64,000 nt of DNA from CATQHL01 sp965242895 (GTDB lineage Bacteria > Actinomycetota > Acidimicrobiia > Acidimicrobiales > CATQHL01), in contig OZ251507.1 in NCBI GenBank assembly GCA_965242895.1, forward strand, positions 124,001-188,000, given 5' to 3'. The notes beneath the pieces were generated by a model. It was not told where the DNA came from. It worked only from the letters and a program-made list of their open reading frames with translations, and ran no database searches. Below are positions 16,088 through 25,251 of the stretch, one piece after another; position 1 is the stretch's first letter, and the number at the start of each line of letters is the position of its first letter. The position numbers and the translations under genes were made by a program.

Positions 16088-17149
16088 TTAACCTAAGGAA
16101 AATACGAATAGGTAATCAGTCACCAGGTAGTCTTCAGTAGGCTTTGTATCATGCTCTATGACGATTTGGATTACGACCTTAAAAAGCCCCTGCGGTAGTG
16201 AAGGTAGTGCAGTTGACCCCTCTTGACAATTGTCTGCAGTGGCCGCTTCACTGCAAATAATCTTGGGGGTACCATCTCTGACACCGGCCGCCCGAGCAGA
16301 CAATATGTCGTAATCCTCTGCTTCCGCACCATTCCGAATATCCACCAGCTGCGGCGTAGCCCCACTCCCGCTTGGACTTGCAATGTGCCCTCGATCAACA
16401 CCGTTGACCACATTCGTTGGCTGCAGTTGCGTGGCAGCCGCAGTCCCGTCTTCCGCGCATATTACGCTTTCGCCGCCGGTTCCTTCCGTATAACACCTCG
16501 TAATGGACTTGACTGTGGCGGTTTCGAATGTGTACCCGGCGTAATCCCCGGGAGGGGTTGACGTTTCTGACCACTTCCCCTCATTACACCCCGTCAATGT
16601 TGGGAGAGTAAGCGTCAACTCGCTTCCAGGCGTGACACGTTGAGGAAAGAAACCGTCCGCGTTCTCACCCTCGTCGCAGCCCCTAACGTCATCCCCCCTC
16701 CGAGCGCTTGTGTCAATACTGCTAAGAATTTTTGCGAGAAAAGCGTCTCTAGCATTAGCATTCTTACCAGCCGCAGCGATCGTGTTGGCCCCTTCTACGA
16801 TGATGCACTCTTCCTCATCCTCGTCCCACTGAGTCTTCACCCCCATATGACCGCCAGCGTCGCTAGCCACACAATCCGCCATGTTGTCAATGTTCGCGAC
16901 GCTCTCTCTCGCCGCCATCACGGTGGGATTATCGACAGTTTCTTCAATGTCGTCGGTGCCGCCAAGAGAAGAGCGAACGATCAAAACACCCAAAGTCGCC
17001 AGGCCACCCACAGCCGCCACAAGGAGCATCCACTCAAGAGTAGACAGACCCCTTTCATCCTTCCCGACCCGAACTAGCCCAAACATCTTCACGCAAAACG
17101 CCGCCGCCGCCACAAGCACGACCGCGGAAATAATCAAGATTAATTCCAT
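16088..17149 (-). CDS. Tad-locus pilin-like protein, copy 2 of a tandem pair
   Basis: A 353-residue protein with a type IV pilin-like N-terminus. A first hydrophobic segment (residues 1-25, MELILIISAVVLVAAAAFCV) is followed by VGKDERG and then LSTLEWMLLVAAVGGLATLG. The Gly-Leu-Ser-Thr-Leu-Glu junction fits prepilin peptidase cleavage with Glu at +5. A first membrane-like segment ahead of the cleavage site is unusual. The rest is a secreted domain with Cys pairs (DCVASDAGGHMG, ECIIVEG, DVRGCDEG, LTGCNEGKW, ICSEAATADNC), probably disulphide-bonded. It is the last gene of the tad block. The N-terminal half is nearly identical, in DNA too, to its neighbour, and the C-terminal half diverges. It is probably a minor pilin or pilus-associated adhesin. 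Confidence 0.68.
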   Translation of the reverse strand: MELILIISAVVLVAAAAFCVKMFGLVRVGKDERGLSTLEWMLLVAAVGGLATLGVLIVRSSLGGTDDIEETVDNPTVMAARESVANIDNMADCVASDAGGHMGVKTQWDEDEEECIIVEGANTIAAAGKNANARDAFLAKILSSIDTSARRGDDVRGCDEGENADGFFPQRVTPGSELTLTLPTLTGCNEGKWSETSTPPGDYAGYTFETATVKSITRCYTEGTGGESVICAEDGTAAATQLQPTNVVNGVDRGHIASPSGSGATPQLVDIRNGAEAEDYDILSARAAGVRDGTPKIICSEAATADNCQEGSTALPSLPQGLFKVVIQIVIEHDTKPTEDYLVTDYLFVFSLG

Positions 17150-17312
17150 GTCTTTATTACTCTCCCATCGAGTTAATCAATGCTCCAGCAGGGATACTCC
17201 AGCCCGATTCAGCCTTGCCTGCGAAAACCGACATAAAGTCATTATACAAAAGAGATTCTCTCCTGATGAAGCAAAACGAAACTGCGTCTGTATTCATCGC
17301 TCGTGTTCTCTT

Positions 17313-18353
17313 TCAGCTTGAGAGTAGATAATCCGTCACCTCGTAGCTTACAGCAGGTTCCGAAGCATGCTCCAAGTTAATCCTGATTACTGCCCTGAAA
17401 AGCCCCTGCGGTATTGCAGTTACCCCAGTTTGACAAGGATTGCGCGGAGCGCTGCCTTCACTGCTGCAAATAATCTTGTCTCCTTGATCGGTGACACTCA
17501 TGCTCTGAGCTAGCGCTATGTCGACATCCTCGCCGCTGGTATCCCGAATTCCCGCATTCGGAGCCGGATCGCCATCCTGAGGTTTAGCAAGAGTGCTGGT
17601 GGTGGTACCGTTTGCCCGATCGGCATTGTGCAGATCTGAGGAAGAGCCAGGGGAAGGAGCGTCCGGGTCTTCCGCGCACACCGTGCCTTCGCCTCCGATT
17701 CCTGCCGTGTAACACCTCGTCAGCGACCGGACTTCGGCGCTGGCGAACGTGTACCCGGCGTAATCCCCAGTAGCTGCCCACTTCCCCTCATTACACCCCG
17801 TCAATGTAGGGAGAACAAGCTCCAGCACACTACCAGCCCGCAACCGAAGATTAAAGAAACCGTCCGCATTCTCACCCTCGCTGCAGCCCCTGACGTCATC
17901 CCCCCTCCGAGCGCTTGTGTCCATACTGCCAAGAATTTTTGCGAGAACAGCGTCTTCAGCACTCTTATTCTTATCAGCCGCAGCGATCGTGTTGGCCCCT
18001 TCTACGATGATGCACTCTTCCTCATCCTCGTCCCACTGAGTCTTCACCCCCATATGACCGCCAGCGTCGCTAGCCACACAATCCGTCCTGTTATCGATAT
18101 TCGCGACACTCTCTCTCGCCGCCATCACGGTGGGATTATCGACAGTTTCTTCAATGTCGTCAGTGCTGCCAAGAGAAGAGCGAACAATCAAAACACCCAA
18201 AGTCGCCAGCCCGCCCACAGCCGCCACAAGGAGCATCCACTCAAGAGTAGACAGACCCCTTTCATCCTTCCCGACCCGAACTAGCCCAAACGCCTTCACG
18301 CAAAACGCCGCCGCCGCAAGCACGACCGCGGAAACAATCAAGATTAACTCCAT
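17313..18353 (-). CDS. Tad-locus pilin-like protein, copy 1 of a tandem pair
   Basis: A 346-residue paralogue of the next gene with the same N-terminal hydrophobic segment, KDERG-LSTLEW junction, transmembrane helix and Cys-containing secreted domain. Residues 1 to about 150 match the sister almost exactly (NPTVMAARESVANIDN, KTQWDEDEEECIIVEG). Beyond that only scaffolding elements are shared (GCNEGKW, GDYAGYTF, ITRCYT-like segment, IICS, QGLF). The start ATG is 36 nt downstream of tadC, which suggests co-transcription. The 163-bp gap to copy 2 may hold its own promoter. The function is inferred only from the pilin signal and locus. Confidence 0.68.
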   Translation of the reverse strand: MELILIVSAVVLAAAAFCVKAFGLVRVGKDERGLSTLEWMLLVAAVGGLATLGVLIVRSSLGSTDDIEETVDNPTVMAARESVANIDNRTDCVASDAGGHMGVKTQWDEDEEECIIVEGANTIAAADKNKSAEDAVLAKILGSMDTSARRGDDVRGCSEGENADGFFNLRLRAGSVLELVLPTLTGCNEGKWAATGDYAGYTFASAEVRSLTRCYTAGIGGEGTVCAEDPDAPSPGSSSDLHNADRANGTTTSTLAKPQDGDPAPNAGIRDTSGEDVDIALAQSMSVTDQGDKIICSSEGSAPRNPCQTGVTAIPQGLFRAVIRINLEHASEPAVSYEVTDYLLSS

Positions 18354-18389
18354 ATCCTTACTCCTCTCCCAAAAAACAGACCTTACCGC

Positions 18390-19205
18390 CTAGCCGACAG
18401 AGATACCCGAAGTCAGCGTGGACATCGGAGGGTAAACCAAGAACACCGCCAGTGCTACGCCGATCAAGGTAGACGGCATTATCACGATCTGCTCGGAGCG
18501 AGCGGCTTTCTCCTCCTCGGCTGCAATAGAGGAGCGCCAGGAAAGGTCTCCAGCCGCTATGAGGGCGCTCGACACGCGTGTGCCGCGATCCGTGGCGAGG
18601 CTGAGGGCTGACACCATGGGGGAGAGGATGCGCAGTCCGTAGTCCCTGTCCAATCGGCGCAGGCCGTCCCAGAGCGGCTGATGGTTGAACTGGGCGTCAA
18701 GCATGTACCAACGCAGGAGCTTCCAGGTGGGCAGCGTGCCGATGGCAGAGGAATGCAGGAGCGCAGGCGCAGGGTCCATGCCTGCGGTCACCTGCTGAGC
18801 AGCCAGAACGATCCACAACCGGATGACGCGCTCAGCGTCAGTGCGACGAGCCTTGGCCTTGTTGCGCAGGGAAAGGGCAGGCAATATCCAGCCAAGAAGT
18901 CCTCCCACTAGACCCATCAAGAAGGCCGCCAGGGAAAACCCCTGCCAGAAATACCCGAGGACAAAGGCACCCACCAAGCCCACGACCAGAAAAGAGAAAC
19001 GCTGATAGGTGAGCTTCTCTTTGGTTGTGCCGGCCATCCGGATGTCCTGCATCTCGGCGCCTGTGGGCGTCCAGAACGTCTGCAGCCTCCTGCCGAATGC
19101 AGGCCCCCACTCCTTCACCTTCGGAGTGGTGGACTTCAACCTCACAGCAAACACCGCCACCATAATGGCCGCAAAAAACAATAGGCCGAACAGCACAGGA
19201 ATCAT
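18390..19205 (-). CDS. tadC: Tad pilus assembly inner-membrane platform protein TadC
   Basis: A 271-residue type II secretion F-domain protein that works with TadB as the membrane platform of the pilus motor. Hydrophobic helices lie near residues 3-20, 72-90 and 93-112 and at the C-terminus (STLIGVALAVFLVYPPMSTL). Between them is the cytoplasmic GspF-like helical domain (RVIRLWIVLAAQQVTAGMDPAPAL, followed by ALSLATDRGTRVSSAL). The order tadA-tadB-tadC on the reverse strand is standard. The gap to tadB is 16 nt, so the two are surely one operon. Confidence 0.85.
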   Translation of the reverse strand: MIPVLFGLLFFAAIMVAVFAVRLKSTTPKVKEWGPAFGRRLQTFWTPTGAEMQDIRMAGTTKEKLTYQRFSFLVVGLVGAFVLGYFWQGFSLAAFLMGLVGGLLGWILPALSLRNKAKARRTDAERVIRLWIVLAAQQVTAGMDPAPALLHSSAIGTLPTWKLLRWYMLDAQFNHQPLWDGLRRLDRDYGLRILSPMVSALSLATDRGTRVSSALIAAGDLSWRSSIAAEEEKAARSEQIVIMPSTLIGVALAVFLVYPPMSTLTSGISVG

Positions 19206-19221
19206 CGACCGCTCCTAGCTC

Positions 19222-20172
19222 CTACTTCTTTCCTTTTGCCTTCGCACCGCGTTCGGTGCCCAGCACATATTCCTGGGGCGGCACGACCCCGCGAGTGGTC
19301 AGGTAACCCACACAGAACACGATGATCACGGAGATGCCCAGCAACAGCACTTGACCGACGCCCACGCTAAAGGGAGCGAAGTAGTCAGGGTTGTTCCGCC
19401 AGAGAAGAAACATTGTCACGCCTCCGACCGCCATGAGTGCGAGCGTCTGCACCCATACCTTCACCACGCTGGAAGTCTTCTGCCGATGAACGTCAGTGAT
19501 GTCTTCGATGCGCTGCACGATCGACTGCATCGGCTTGGATATGCCCCCACCCGCACGGGAGACTATGCGCAGCCCGGCCGAGAGTTGCGCCCCCCAGGGG
19601 GATTCCGTTTCCGCCAGGGTGTTGAGCGCAGGTTCGATCCCGTCGATCTCGGCGATCACCGCAGCCCGCTTGGCCACGGGAACCAGTTGAGGGGGTAGGT
19701 GCCTGACCGACGTCCGCAAGGAATCGTACAAACTGGCGCCCGACTCGGCCAGTTCACCTAGAAGACGCGCCCAGTCCTGCCACATTTCGGCCTCTCTGGT
19801 GGCCTCGCGCCGCAGGCGCGGCCCCATGATGAACGCCGGCATGAACCAGCCCAGACCTCCCAGCAGCACGGCGAGTCCGTAGAGCTGTGTCTGCTGATAA
19901 GTCAGGAACAGGCCGAAGAACGCTAAGGCAACGCGCACAAGCAGCAAAATGGCGTTCCGACGTGCATAGGGGCTCCGGTAGGTGATCTGGCTTCTCTCCT
20001 CCCGTTTGAGGGCCAGTTCCACAATCTCGCGGGCCGTCCGGGCGCCCTGCAGTTCGACCATCTTGCGCCTGCGCTTGCTGGGGCGGGCTGCCCTGATCCA
20101 CCCCGACACGCCGGCAGCCAGGGCGATGAAGAACAATACCCCGAAGACCACCGCCCAAAGAGTCGGACTCAT
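19222..20172 (-). CDS. tadB: Tad pilus assembly inner-membrane platform protein TadB
   Basis: A 316-residue T2SSF-domain membrane protein, partner of TadC. There is an N-terminal helix (residues 5-25), a basic cytoplasmic stretch (PSKRRRKMVELQGARTAREI), paired helices around 75-115, then the GspF-like domain with ELAESGASLYDSLRTSVRHL and LRIVSRAGGGISKPMQSIVQ, and two C-terminal helices. The start is ATG 20172, and tadA ends 125 bp upstream of it. It lies 16 nt ahead of tadC. Confidence 0.86.
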   Translation of the reverse strand: MSPTLWAVVFGVLFFIALAAGVSGWIRAARPSKRRRKMVELQGARTAREIVELALKREERSQITYRSPYARRNAILLLVRVALAFFGLFLTYQQTQLYGLAVLLGGLGWFMPAFIMGPRLRREATREAEMWQDWARLLGELAESGASLYDSLRTSVRHLPPQLVPVAKRAAVIAEIDGIEPALNTLAETESPWGAQLSAGLRIVSRAGGGISKPMQSIVQRIEDITDVHRQKTSSVVKVWVQTLALMAVGGVTMFLLWRNNPDYFAPFSVGVGQVLLLGISVIIVFCVGYLTTRGVVPPQEYVLGTERGAKAKGKK

Positions 20173-20297
20173 CGTGCGCTCTCCAACAGTCCCGCCTGCC
20201 AGGTAGCCCAGACGCTCCGACGGGAGAGCGTACGGAAAATCAAACCGGAGACCACGTAACCGATTTCAGAAAGCAGGCACACTTCTAGAAAGCACTC

Positions 20298-21710
20298 CTA
20301 GGAAGCAGGCGCACCCGACAACGCCGACCTCTTGAACGAAGACTTCACAACGGGCGGCTTCCAGCCGGAGAGTTCTAGACGCTCACGCAGTAGTTCGCCC
20401 TTTGGAGGATTCAGGTACTCCAGAGGAGCGGTGATGCCCCTGCGCCCGAAGATTGTCACCGTCTCGAAACCTGATCCTGGCAACCAGCCGCTCACCTCTG
20501 CAATCGCGTTGACCTCGCGGTTGCCCGTGACAGGGTGACGAACCATGTGGGCGACGAGGTGGATGGCCTCGCTGACCTCATAGGACAGGGCGTCGAGCGG
20601 GGGAGCGAAGGGGTCTCTCAGAGAATAGGTGACAAGGCGGTGCAAGGCCGTGGCAGGAGTCGAAGCGTGAATAGTGCACATCGACCCGTCGCTCCCGGTA
20701 CCGCAGGCGAGCAGGAACTGCAAGGCCTCGGCGCCTCGCAACTCTCCGATAATGATCCTGTCGGCGCCCGACCGAAGAAAACGCCTAGCCAAGGTCTCGA
20801 TGTCAACTTCGCCGGTCTGACCGCCTTCTTCCGTGTTAGGTTCACGCGTCTCGACCGCCACCGTAAGTTTGTGGCTCCTTTCAAGGAACAGCTCGAAAGT
20901 CTGTTCGATGGTGGCGACGACTTCATCTTCCTGCACTTCGTTCAAGAGCGCCCGCATCAGCGTCGTCTTTCCAGCCGAAAGCGCCCCTGCGATGAGCATG
21001 TTGGCGGGGGAGGGGCGCGAGGCGGCCGCCCTGAGGAAGGCGCCCGCCTCCTCAGGCATTGTTCCGTTCTCCATCAAACTTTCAAGCGTCACGTCCACAT
21101 GGAGATGGCGGCGGACGACTAAGAACGGCACATCGTTCACCGACATCACGGCGAAAACTCGTTCCCCTGTCCGCAGGCGCAAGTCCAGGAGGGGCTCACT
21201 GTGGTCAAAACGTCGCGCCGTCTGCCCCTGCGTGGCCGCCAGATGCGAGATGTGTCGGATCATGCTCGTGTCGTCGGCAAAGACGTTCTGATTGATTACC
21301 TCCTGCTCGCCGTTGGAACGCCGGAGCAGGACGAGGTCGGGCCCGAAGATGTAGAGATCCTCCACGTCTTCCTGGAGGAACTCCTCGATGGGCCCCGACC
21401 CAAGCATCGACTCAAGACGAACCTGCAGCTCTGCGCGGTCCTGCGGCGACATGAGTTCGCCGTACGTGGATAGCGAGGCAGCGTTAAATTCGGCAACCCG
21501 CTCCCGCAACACTTTGCGACACGCATCTTCCACACCTTTGTGGCGAACCGCCAGGTCTTCCCCGAACGCTTGGAGACGAATCCTGCGGACTTCTTCCGCG
21601 ACCTGCCCCCATAAGGCTTCAACACCGTGGGCGGCCACTTCACTGTGGACAGCCACTTCTTTATCTATTTCCTGCATCCTTTTCACCTTTCTCTTGGCTC
21701 TCTTGGCCAT
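20298..21710 (-). CDS. tadA: Tad pilus assembly ATPase TadA (CpaF)
   Basis: A 470-residue secretion ATPase of the GspE/VirB11 superfamily that drives pilus assembly. The N-terminal domain has LGSGPIEEFLQEDVEDLYIF and a segment typical of CpaF (RTGERVFAVMSVNDVPFLVVR). Walker A is IAGALSAGKTTLMRALLNE, the Asp box region is TIEQTFELFL, Walker B is DRIIIGELRGAEALQFLLA and the His box is GSMCTIHASTPATALHRL. The Walker A glycine pattern is slightly atypical (G-A-L-S-A-G-K-T) but keeps GKT. The start overlaps the end of the preceding TadZ-like gene by 50 nt. Confidence 0.92.
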   Translation of the reverse strand: MAKRAKRKVKRMQEIDKEVAVHSEVAAHGVEALWGQVAEEVRRIRLQAFGEDLAVRHKGVEDACRKVLRERVAEFNAASLSTYGELMSPQDRAELQVRLESMLGSGPIEEFLQEDVEDLYIFGPDLVLLRRSNGEQEVINQNVFADDTSMIRHISHLAATQGQTARRFDHSEPLLDLRLRTGERVFAVMSVNDVPFLVVRRHLHVDVTLESLMENGTMPEEAGAFLRAAASRPSPANMLIAGALSAGKTTLMRALLNEVQEDEVVATIEQTFELFLERSHKLTVAVETREPNTEEGGQTGEVDIETLARRFLRSGADRIIIGELRGAEALQFLLACGTGSDGSMCTIHASTPATALHRLVTYSLRDPFAPPLDALSYEVSEAIHLVAHMVRHPVTGNREVNAIAEVSGWLPGSGFETVTIFGRRGITAPLEYLNPPKGELLRERLELSGWKPPVVKSSFKRSALSGAPAS

Positions 21711-23370
21711 CCGACGTCGAGTTGTCCGTGGATGACGTGGATGCTTCTTCGACCGATTCTTCCTCGGAATCTAGCGCTGACTCCTCAGGCAAATCTCCCT
21801 CAGTCACCTGCTCGCCAGCCTTTCCTGCATCCACTTTTGAAGCAGGCTTCCCCTTCTTCCTTTTCTCCTTCTTATCCTTCTTCCTCTTCTTCTCCTTCAC
21901 CCGCCTACGCGAACGCGACTTCCCAACAGCAGCCTCGCCGCCGGCGGTCTCCGCCAACACCTCCCCAGGACTGGACTCCACATCCTCCTCAGAAACGGAC
22001 TCCAGCACCTCCTCCCCAAGGCCGGACTCCCCATCCTCACCAGGAACGAACTCCGCCAACGCCTCCTCAACACTGGACTCCAACACCTCGGGACTCGACG
22101 CCACCAACTCCTCCTCGAGAGACTCCTCGGAACCGGACTCCACCGACTCCTCGGAACCGGACTCCGCATCCTCCCCATCACCAGACTCCGCCACCTCGAG
22201 GTCAACGATGTCCGCATCCGAACGCCCGCGCCGCCTTCTCCACCAGGAGGCCGTGTCTTTCACCTCCTCCACCTCTACGACCTTCGGTATCTTCTCCGAA
22301 GGGGCGACATCGAGATCCAAAGAATCGCCCTCCGACAAGTCCTCCTTGACAAACATCAGGTCGATCTGCTTGGTCGCTTCGACGATGCCTGCGTTCCACT
22401 TCTTTGCTTGTCCGCCGCGAGGTTTGGCGAGAGCACGTAAATCGGGGAGCGCCGGAATGCGCGACAGCACTCTGATCTCGACCGTCTCCGGCTGCGCCAA
22501 GTTGCCGTCGGCCACAATAAGCAGTTCGTAGGATTTCTTCTTCTTACGCTTAGCAGTTTCCTTGCGGGCAGCAGTGTCCTTTCGCAAGGCGACCGACGTC
22601 TCCGTGTCGTCCGTGTCGTCAGCCTCCTTAGTGTCCTCAGCCTTTTCCCCACCAGTCTTAGCCTTCTTCCCACGGGCTCTTGTCTTCTTCCCTCCGGTCT
22701 TAGCCTTCTTCCCGCGGGTCTTAGCCTTCTTCCCAGGAAAGTCCCCAGGAGGAATCTCCCCCATGAACTCCTCTATCTCATCCATGAAGGAGGGCACCAT
22801 CTCGCCGTCGGCATCCTCGGTAAACAAGTCGTCTGCCGGCGTCCGTCTATCCACACCTATCCGACTGAGGAAATTCGTGCCATCCTCCTCGACGAACGAG
22901 TCGACCACAAGCAGGGGCTCGGCAGCGCCTATGAGAGGACGAACAGCGGGATTAATCGGCATATCGGGGGGTATACGTCCGGCGTTCACCACCACCTTGA
23001 GATTGCCAGCAAGCTCCTGTAAGTCGGCCAAGTTCTCAGACACATACTCCGCAGCAAGCTGGCTTCCCTTTGGATGTGCAGGGCCTAACATCAGCCACAA
23101 ATTGGAGTTGCCGCTCAGGCCGTAGGTGTGCTTGGCAATCGTCTCGACGCTGAACGGGTGATTGCCGCCCACGAGCGAGGGCAACCCCCGGGCGATTGGA
23201 TCGAGGTTCATGCGGACTGCGTTTCCAAGTCGAAAATCGAGTGTGCAGCCTGCAGGGTCTACATCGATCATGAGCACAGGCACGCCCGCCAGCGACCAAG
23301 CGCGGGCAAGCCCGTAGGCGACTGTGGAGGGATCGTTCTTCGCCTCTCCCATGGCAACTAAAACGTGCAC
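21661..23370 (-). CDS. TadZ/CpaE-like protein with degenerate P-loop and large charged insertion
   Basis: A 569-residue protein at the CpaE/TadZ position between cpaB and tadA. The first 170 residues look like a MinD/ParA-type fold: VLVAMGEAKNDPSTVAYGLA stands where the deviant Walker A (K-G-G-x-G-K-S/T) would be, but lacks the lysines and glycines, followed by VPVLMIDVDPAGCTLDFRLG. ATP binding is therefore doubtful. TadZ proteins are known to vary here and localise the pilus machinery. The remainder is low complexity: KKAKTRG/KKAKTGG repeats, then long Glu/Ser-rich stretches and a Lys-rich block near the end. This disordered tail is longer than the folded part. Confidence 0.65.
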   Translation of the reverse strand: MHVLVAMGEAKNDPSTVAYGLARAWSLAGVPVLMIDVDPAGCTLDFRLGNAVRMNLDPIARGLPSLVGGNHPFSVETIAKHTYGLSGNSNLWLMLGPAHPKGSQLAAEYVSENLADLQELAGNLKVVVNAGRIPPDMPINPAVRPLIGAAEPLLVVDSFVEEDGTNFLSRIGVDRRTPADDLFTEDADGEMVPSFMDEIEEFMGEIPPGDFPGKKAKTRGKKAKTGGKKTRARGKKAKTGGEKAEDTKEADDTDDTETSVALRKDTAARKETAKRKKKKSYELLIVADGNLAQPETVEIRVLSRIPALPDLRALAKPRGGQAKKWNAGIVEATKQIDLMFVKEDLSEGDSLDLDVAPSEKIPKVVEVEEVKDTASWWRRRRGRSDADIVDLEVAESGDGEDAESGSEESVESGSEESLEEELVASSPEVLESSVEEALAEFVPGEDGESGLGEEVLESVSEEDVESSPGEVLAETAGGEAAVGKSRSRRRVKEKKRKKDKKEKRKKGKPASKVDAGKAGEQVTEGDLPEESALDSEEESVEEASTSSTDNSTSDGQESQEKGEKDAGNR

Positions 23371-23379
23371 GTCGCGCTC

Positions 23380-24204
23380 TCAGCCCGCAACGTCCTGATT
23401 AGCAGACTCTTCTAGGGCTATTTCGAGTTCGGTCAGGAATTCAGTCTCGAAAACTTGGTTCATATCAGCTACGAATTGGGCAACGCGCTGCTCGTCATGA
23501 ACGATATCCGAAGGAATTTTCATGACCTGAGGCGTCTGACCGTTGAAATCCACCAGACGCCTCCAGCGCGACCACTCACTGGGCGGCAGTCTTAGGCGCA
23601 GCTGACTACCGTCTTCCAGACCTTCCAGGTACCTGGTTTCCACGACGAACCTGGCACGGCCCCTGCCGCCCTCTCCCGATCCTGGGGGCTCCCCAGGATC
23701 CAGCATCATCACGTAGTCAGTTGCAGCGAGTTCGCCGTCTACCAGTTCAGTGTCGAGGGGTACGACCACTTCCAAAAGGCCGACCTGCTGCTCCTCAGTA
23801 ACAGGCTCTGCAAACATGTCAGCGCTGATAGTTACGCCCGCAGGTATGTAGCCGCGGGCTTTTTGACCATAGATAGCATCCGCCCGGCTGCTCGAGAGAT
23901 ACTCAACCTCGCCGTTGGGAACGACGCTCACCGTCTTGAAGTGCTCTGACGAAACCTCTGCGCCTGCAGGAATTTCGGCGGCCGTCACCAGCACGCTCCG
24001 CGTCAGATCGGCGCGCAGGGAGAGATAGTAGAAGCCCCCTACAGAAACGGCGAGCAGCACAACAGAAATCAGCACCCAGAAGACTCTGCGGCTGGAAGTG
24101 GAGCCTTCCTTGCGCGCCTTCTTGCCCGGAACAGGGGGCCCCGGTAGCGTCGGAATGGGCGACTGCTCATAAACGGCAGCTTCCTTTGTTACGTTGCTCG
24201 CCAT
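23380..24204 (-). CDS. cpaB: Flp pilus assembly protein CpaB-like, SAF domain
   Basis: A 274-residue single-pass membrane protein. A Pro/Lys-rich cytoplasmic N-terminus precedes one helix at about residues 42-62 (VFWVLISVVLLAVSVGGFYY). The SAF domain follows (RSVLVTAAEIPAGAEVSSEH, then GQKARGYIPAGVTISADMF), then a CpaB-type C-terminal region. In diderms CpaB helps anchor the secretin. No secretin is present here, as expected for a monoderm actinobacterium, so it probably binds peptidoglycan or the inner platform. The gene precedes the TadZ-like gene by 9 nt. Confidence 0.8.
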   Translation of the reverse strand: MASNVTKEAAVYEQSPIPTLPGPPVPGKKARKEGSTSSRRVFWVLISVVLLAVSVGGFYYLSLRADLTRSVLVTAAEIPAGAEVSSEHFKTVSVVPNGEVEYLSSSRADAIYGQKARGYIPAGVTISADMFAEPVTEEQQVGLLEVVVPLDTELVDGELAATDYVMMLDPGEPPGSGEGGRGRARFVVETRYLEGLEDGSQLRLRLPPSEWSRWRRLVDFNGQTPQVMKIPSDIVHDEQRVAQFVADMNQVFETEFLTELEIALEESANQDVAG

Positions 24205-24549
24205 CTGACCTCTTGTGTCTTTCTTGGTGTGTCTTCCTTGGTAATTCGGATACGAATTGTTAACCCTACTTGATAGAGCGACAATTGCGTGGTTTATAAG
24301 GCTCGGGCTTGCCTGCGCTCAAGCCGGCGCTCAAGGGGTTCGAGAGCATGTTCTGTATCTGTCCGTCTCCTGCCCGCTTAACTTACAGTAAGCTTAGAAG
24401 GAGCCGGAGTCGGGGCAATCCGCTCTCCCAGCGAGCGTTCAAGATCATGGGCAGCGTCATCGGCTTGCTTTAAGGGGGCGGGGGCGGAGGGGGCGGAGTC
24501 CGGCAATCTTCGTGCCACTATGACATTTAGGGGGAGGGAGACAATAATA
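24205..24549. other. Intergenic region upstream of cpaB
   Basis: 345 bp without a convincing gene. The cpaB-proximal part is AT-richer and probably holds the promoter of the cpaB-tadZ-tadABC transcript, but I cannot place -35/-10 boxes with confidence. A short reverse frame near 24378-24608 overlaps the preceding gene and lacks a ribosome binding site. Confidence 0.5.
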
Positions 24550-25191
24550 CTAAGGCGTGCAATCGAGCTTATCTCCTGTCGCATAATAGGGTTGGAAAGT
24601 GGCTTCACGCTTGTTGCTCTTGTCGGCTATTAGAGCTATGTCGCTGACTGCCGACACCCTGACCCCGTCCGGCCAGAGGAAGAAGCTGTTCGGCTCTTGG
24701 TACCACAGCGCTGAGGCGTTCACGAAGGCCGAAGCCGGGGGAGGGGGCGTGCCGGGGGGAGGGGGCGCAGTCGTGGTCGTCGGCATGGAATAACAAATAC
24801 TCAGCGTGTCGGCGAATATACCGTTGGCCCGAAGATTGGAGTAAATAATGCTCCGCAACTTAGGGCACCCCTTAAACGGGTACAACTTGCACTCGCCTTT
24901 GATCGGCAGCGCCCCTGCGATATTTCCTTCCGTTCTAGGAATGCCTGCCAGTTCGAGAACCTCATAGTTGTCCCGCCCTACGGCAAGAAGTTCCGCTAGA
25001 TCGTCGGTGTTGTTCTGAAGCGCTTCCACCGCCGAGCGCTCCCTCATGGTTTCGAAACTCAGAACCGCCAACATAATGGCCGCAGGCGTGATGAGCAACG
25101 CCCACAACGTGAGTATTCCCCCCCTCTCATCAGAGGAAGCACGACGCACCAAATGCCTAAATTTCACTTCGACAAGCTTTCCAGTAATCAT
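24550..25191 (-). CDS. TadG/TadE-like pilus protein with Pro-rich segment
   Basis: A 213-residue protein with one N-terminal hydrophobic helix (GGILTLWALLITPAAIMLAV) preceded by basic residues and DERGG, typical of TadE/F/G pseudopilin-like subunits. Conserved extracellular Cys pairs occur (KGECKLYPFKGCPKL), as does a Thr/Pro-rich linker (TTTTAPPPPGTPPPP). No VWA domain as in full TadG is visible. It is the last of three adjacent TadE-like genes. Confidence 0.62.
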   Translation of the reverse strand: MITGKLVEVKFRHLVRRASSDERGGILTLWALLITPAAIMLAVLSFETMRERSAVEALQNNTDDLAELLAVGRDNYEVLELAGIPRTEGNIAGALPIKGECKLYPFKGCPKLRSIIYSNLRANGIFADTLSICYSMPTTTTAPPPPGTPPPPASAFVNASALWYQEPNSFFLWPDGVRVSAVSDIALIADKSNKREATFQPYYATGDKLDCTP

Positions 25192-25194
25192 TCA

Positions 25195-25249
25195 GGGAGT
25201 TCATGAGGGAGTTCATGGGGAGGAGTTCATGGGGAGGAGTTCATGGGAT
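25195..25249. repeat. Short tandem repeats of GAGTTCATGGGG
   Basis: Four near-copies of GGGAGTTCATG/GGGGAGGAGTTCATG between two TadE-like genes. On the reverse strand each copy carries ATGAACTCC, so several ATG triplets precede the gene starting at 25191. They look like slippage-generated repeats in the leader. Confidence 0.8.
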
Positions 25250-25251
25250 CA

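Noticed and set aside
24378..24608. 76-residue reverse frame between cpaB and a TadG-like gene
   Set aside because: Overlaps the end of the TadG-like gene in another frame and lacks a start signal.
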